A stretch of 64,000 bases of DNA, taken from JASGCL01 sp965203915 (lineage in GTDB: Bacteria; Pseudomonadota; Alphaproteobacteria; JASGCL01). Positions 63,857 to 64,000 of this stretch are shown in pieces; within the stretch, counting starts at the first letter, position 1; the number at the start of each line of letters is the position of its first letter. A program made the position numbers and the translations under genes. Location: NCBI GenBank assembly GCA_965203915.1, contig OZ241918.1, forward strand, positions 930,001 through 994,000, given 5' to 3'. Below the pieces are notes generated by a model. It was not told the origin of the DNA, made no database searches, and saw nothing but the letters and a program-made list of their open reading frames with translations.

Positions 63857-64000
63857 ATGCCGCTTTATATTGTTGCAACGCCGATAGGAAATTTACACGA
63901 CATGACGCCGCGGGCGGTGGAAACATTGCAACGCGCCGAGGTTATCTTATGTGAAAACCCGCGCCATTCTCAAAAATTATTTTTTCATTATGGGGTAGGG
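63857..64000 (+). CDS. rsmI: 16S rRNA 2'-O-ribose methyltransferase RsmI (partial)
   Basis: Only the first 48 codons are in the window. They read MPLYIVATPIGNLHDMTPRA, then CENPRHSQKLFFHYG, matching the RsmI pattern LYIVATPIGNL...EDTRHTRKLLNHYG. RsmI methylates C1402 of 16S rRNA. The EDTRH of typical members appears as ENPRH, a small change. The gene runs off the right edge. Confidence 0.85.
   Translation, partial: MPLYIVATPIGNLHDMTPRAVETLQRAEVILCENPRHSQKLFFHYGVG

Overview
The window is a chromosomal segment of an alphaproteobacterium of moderate GC content. The main clues are a mdh-sucC-sucD-sucA-sucB TCA cluster, a DUF4167 protein, homospermidine synthase with an ornithine decarboxylase, an MlaC/MlaA pair, an argH-(small lipoprotein)-lysA run and a class IIA HAD hydrolase. 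The tRNA-His gene encodes the normal G-1 and a C73 discriminator, and HisRS looks canonical. This places the organism outside the Rhizobiales/Rhodobacterales/Caulobacterales group, which lost that pair. Coding density is high. I see no rRNA, CRISPR array, prophage, transposase or plasmid gene, and no broken gene. The window cuts lptB at its left edge and rsmI at its right edge.

Layout. 1-5.2 kb: lptB end, tRNA-Asp, rlmN, homospermidine synthase, an outer-membrane barrel protein and xerC. 5.3-13 kb: TCA block mdh, sucC, sucD, sucA, sucB. 13-19 kb: DUF4167, a membrane protein with a degenerate EAL-like domain, HAD hydrolase, BamE-like lipoprotein, PCMT-like protein, rhodanese and pmbA. 19-23.3 kb: kup and a divergent GT2/GT10 glycosyltransferase pair. 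23.3-29.5 kb: ispG, hisS, prfA, lepB, rnc, era. 29.5-33.2 kb: ornithine decarboxylase, a NylB-like serine hydrolase and two tandem DUF805 proteins. 33.2-36.6 kb: nfuA, rho, plsC, nth. 36.7-46.6 kb: a long minus-strand run, hflX-rpmI-rplT-pheS-pheT-uvrA-yggT-folD. 46.6-54.1 kb: an SDR epimerase, a short CDF transporter, tRNA-His, an MFS transporter, an M23 peptidase, lysA, an unannotated 40-residue LptM-like lipoprotein and argH. 54.2-64 kb: D-amino-acid transaminase, HAD phosphatase, lepA, mlaC-mlaA, DNA glycosylase, PAP2, rmuC, two RNA methyltransferases and the start of rsmI.

The genes cover central carbon oxidation (2-oxoglutarate to succinate, and malate to oxaloacetate), translation (two tRNAs, HisRS, PheRS, RF1, L20, L35, EF4, HflX, Era, RlmN), envelope assembly (LptB, LptM, BamE-like, MlaA/MlaC, M23 peptidase, PlsC, glycosyltransferases), DNA repair (UvrA, Nth, an AlkA-like glycosylase, RmuC) and polyamine synthesis (ornithine to putrescine to homospermidine).

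No wholly new multi-gene system is evident. The best leads are individual departures from the family norm: a 2-oxoglutarate dehydrogenase E2 without a recognisable peripheral subunit-binding domain, a cryptic EAL-like membrane protein, an MlaA with no cysteine and therefore no lipid anchor, an insertion in RlmN, a palindrome at the sucA start, and a motif-rich leader in front of the DUF4167 gene.
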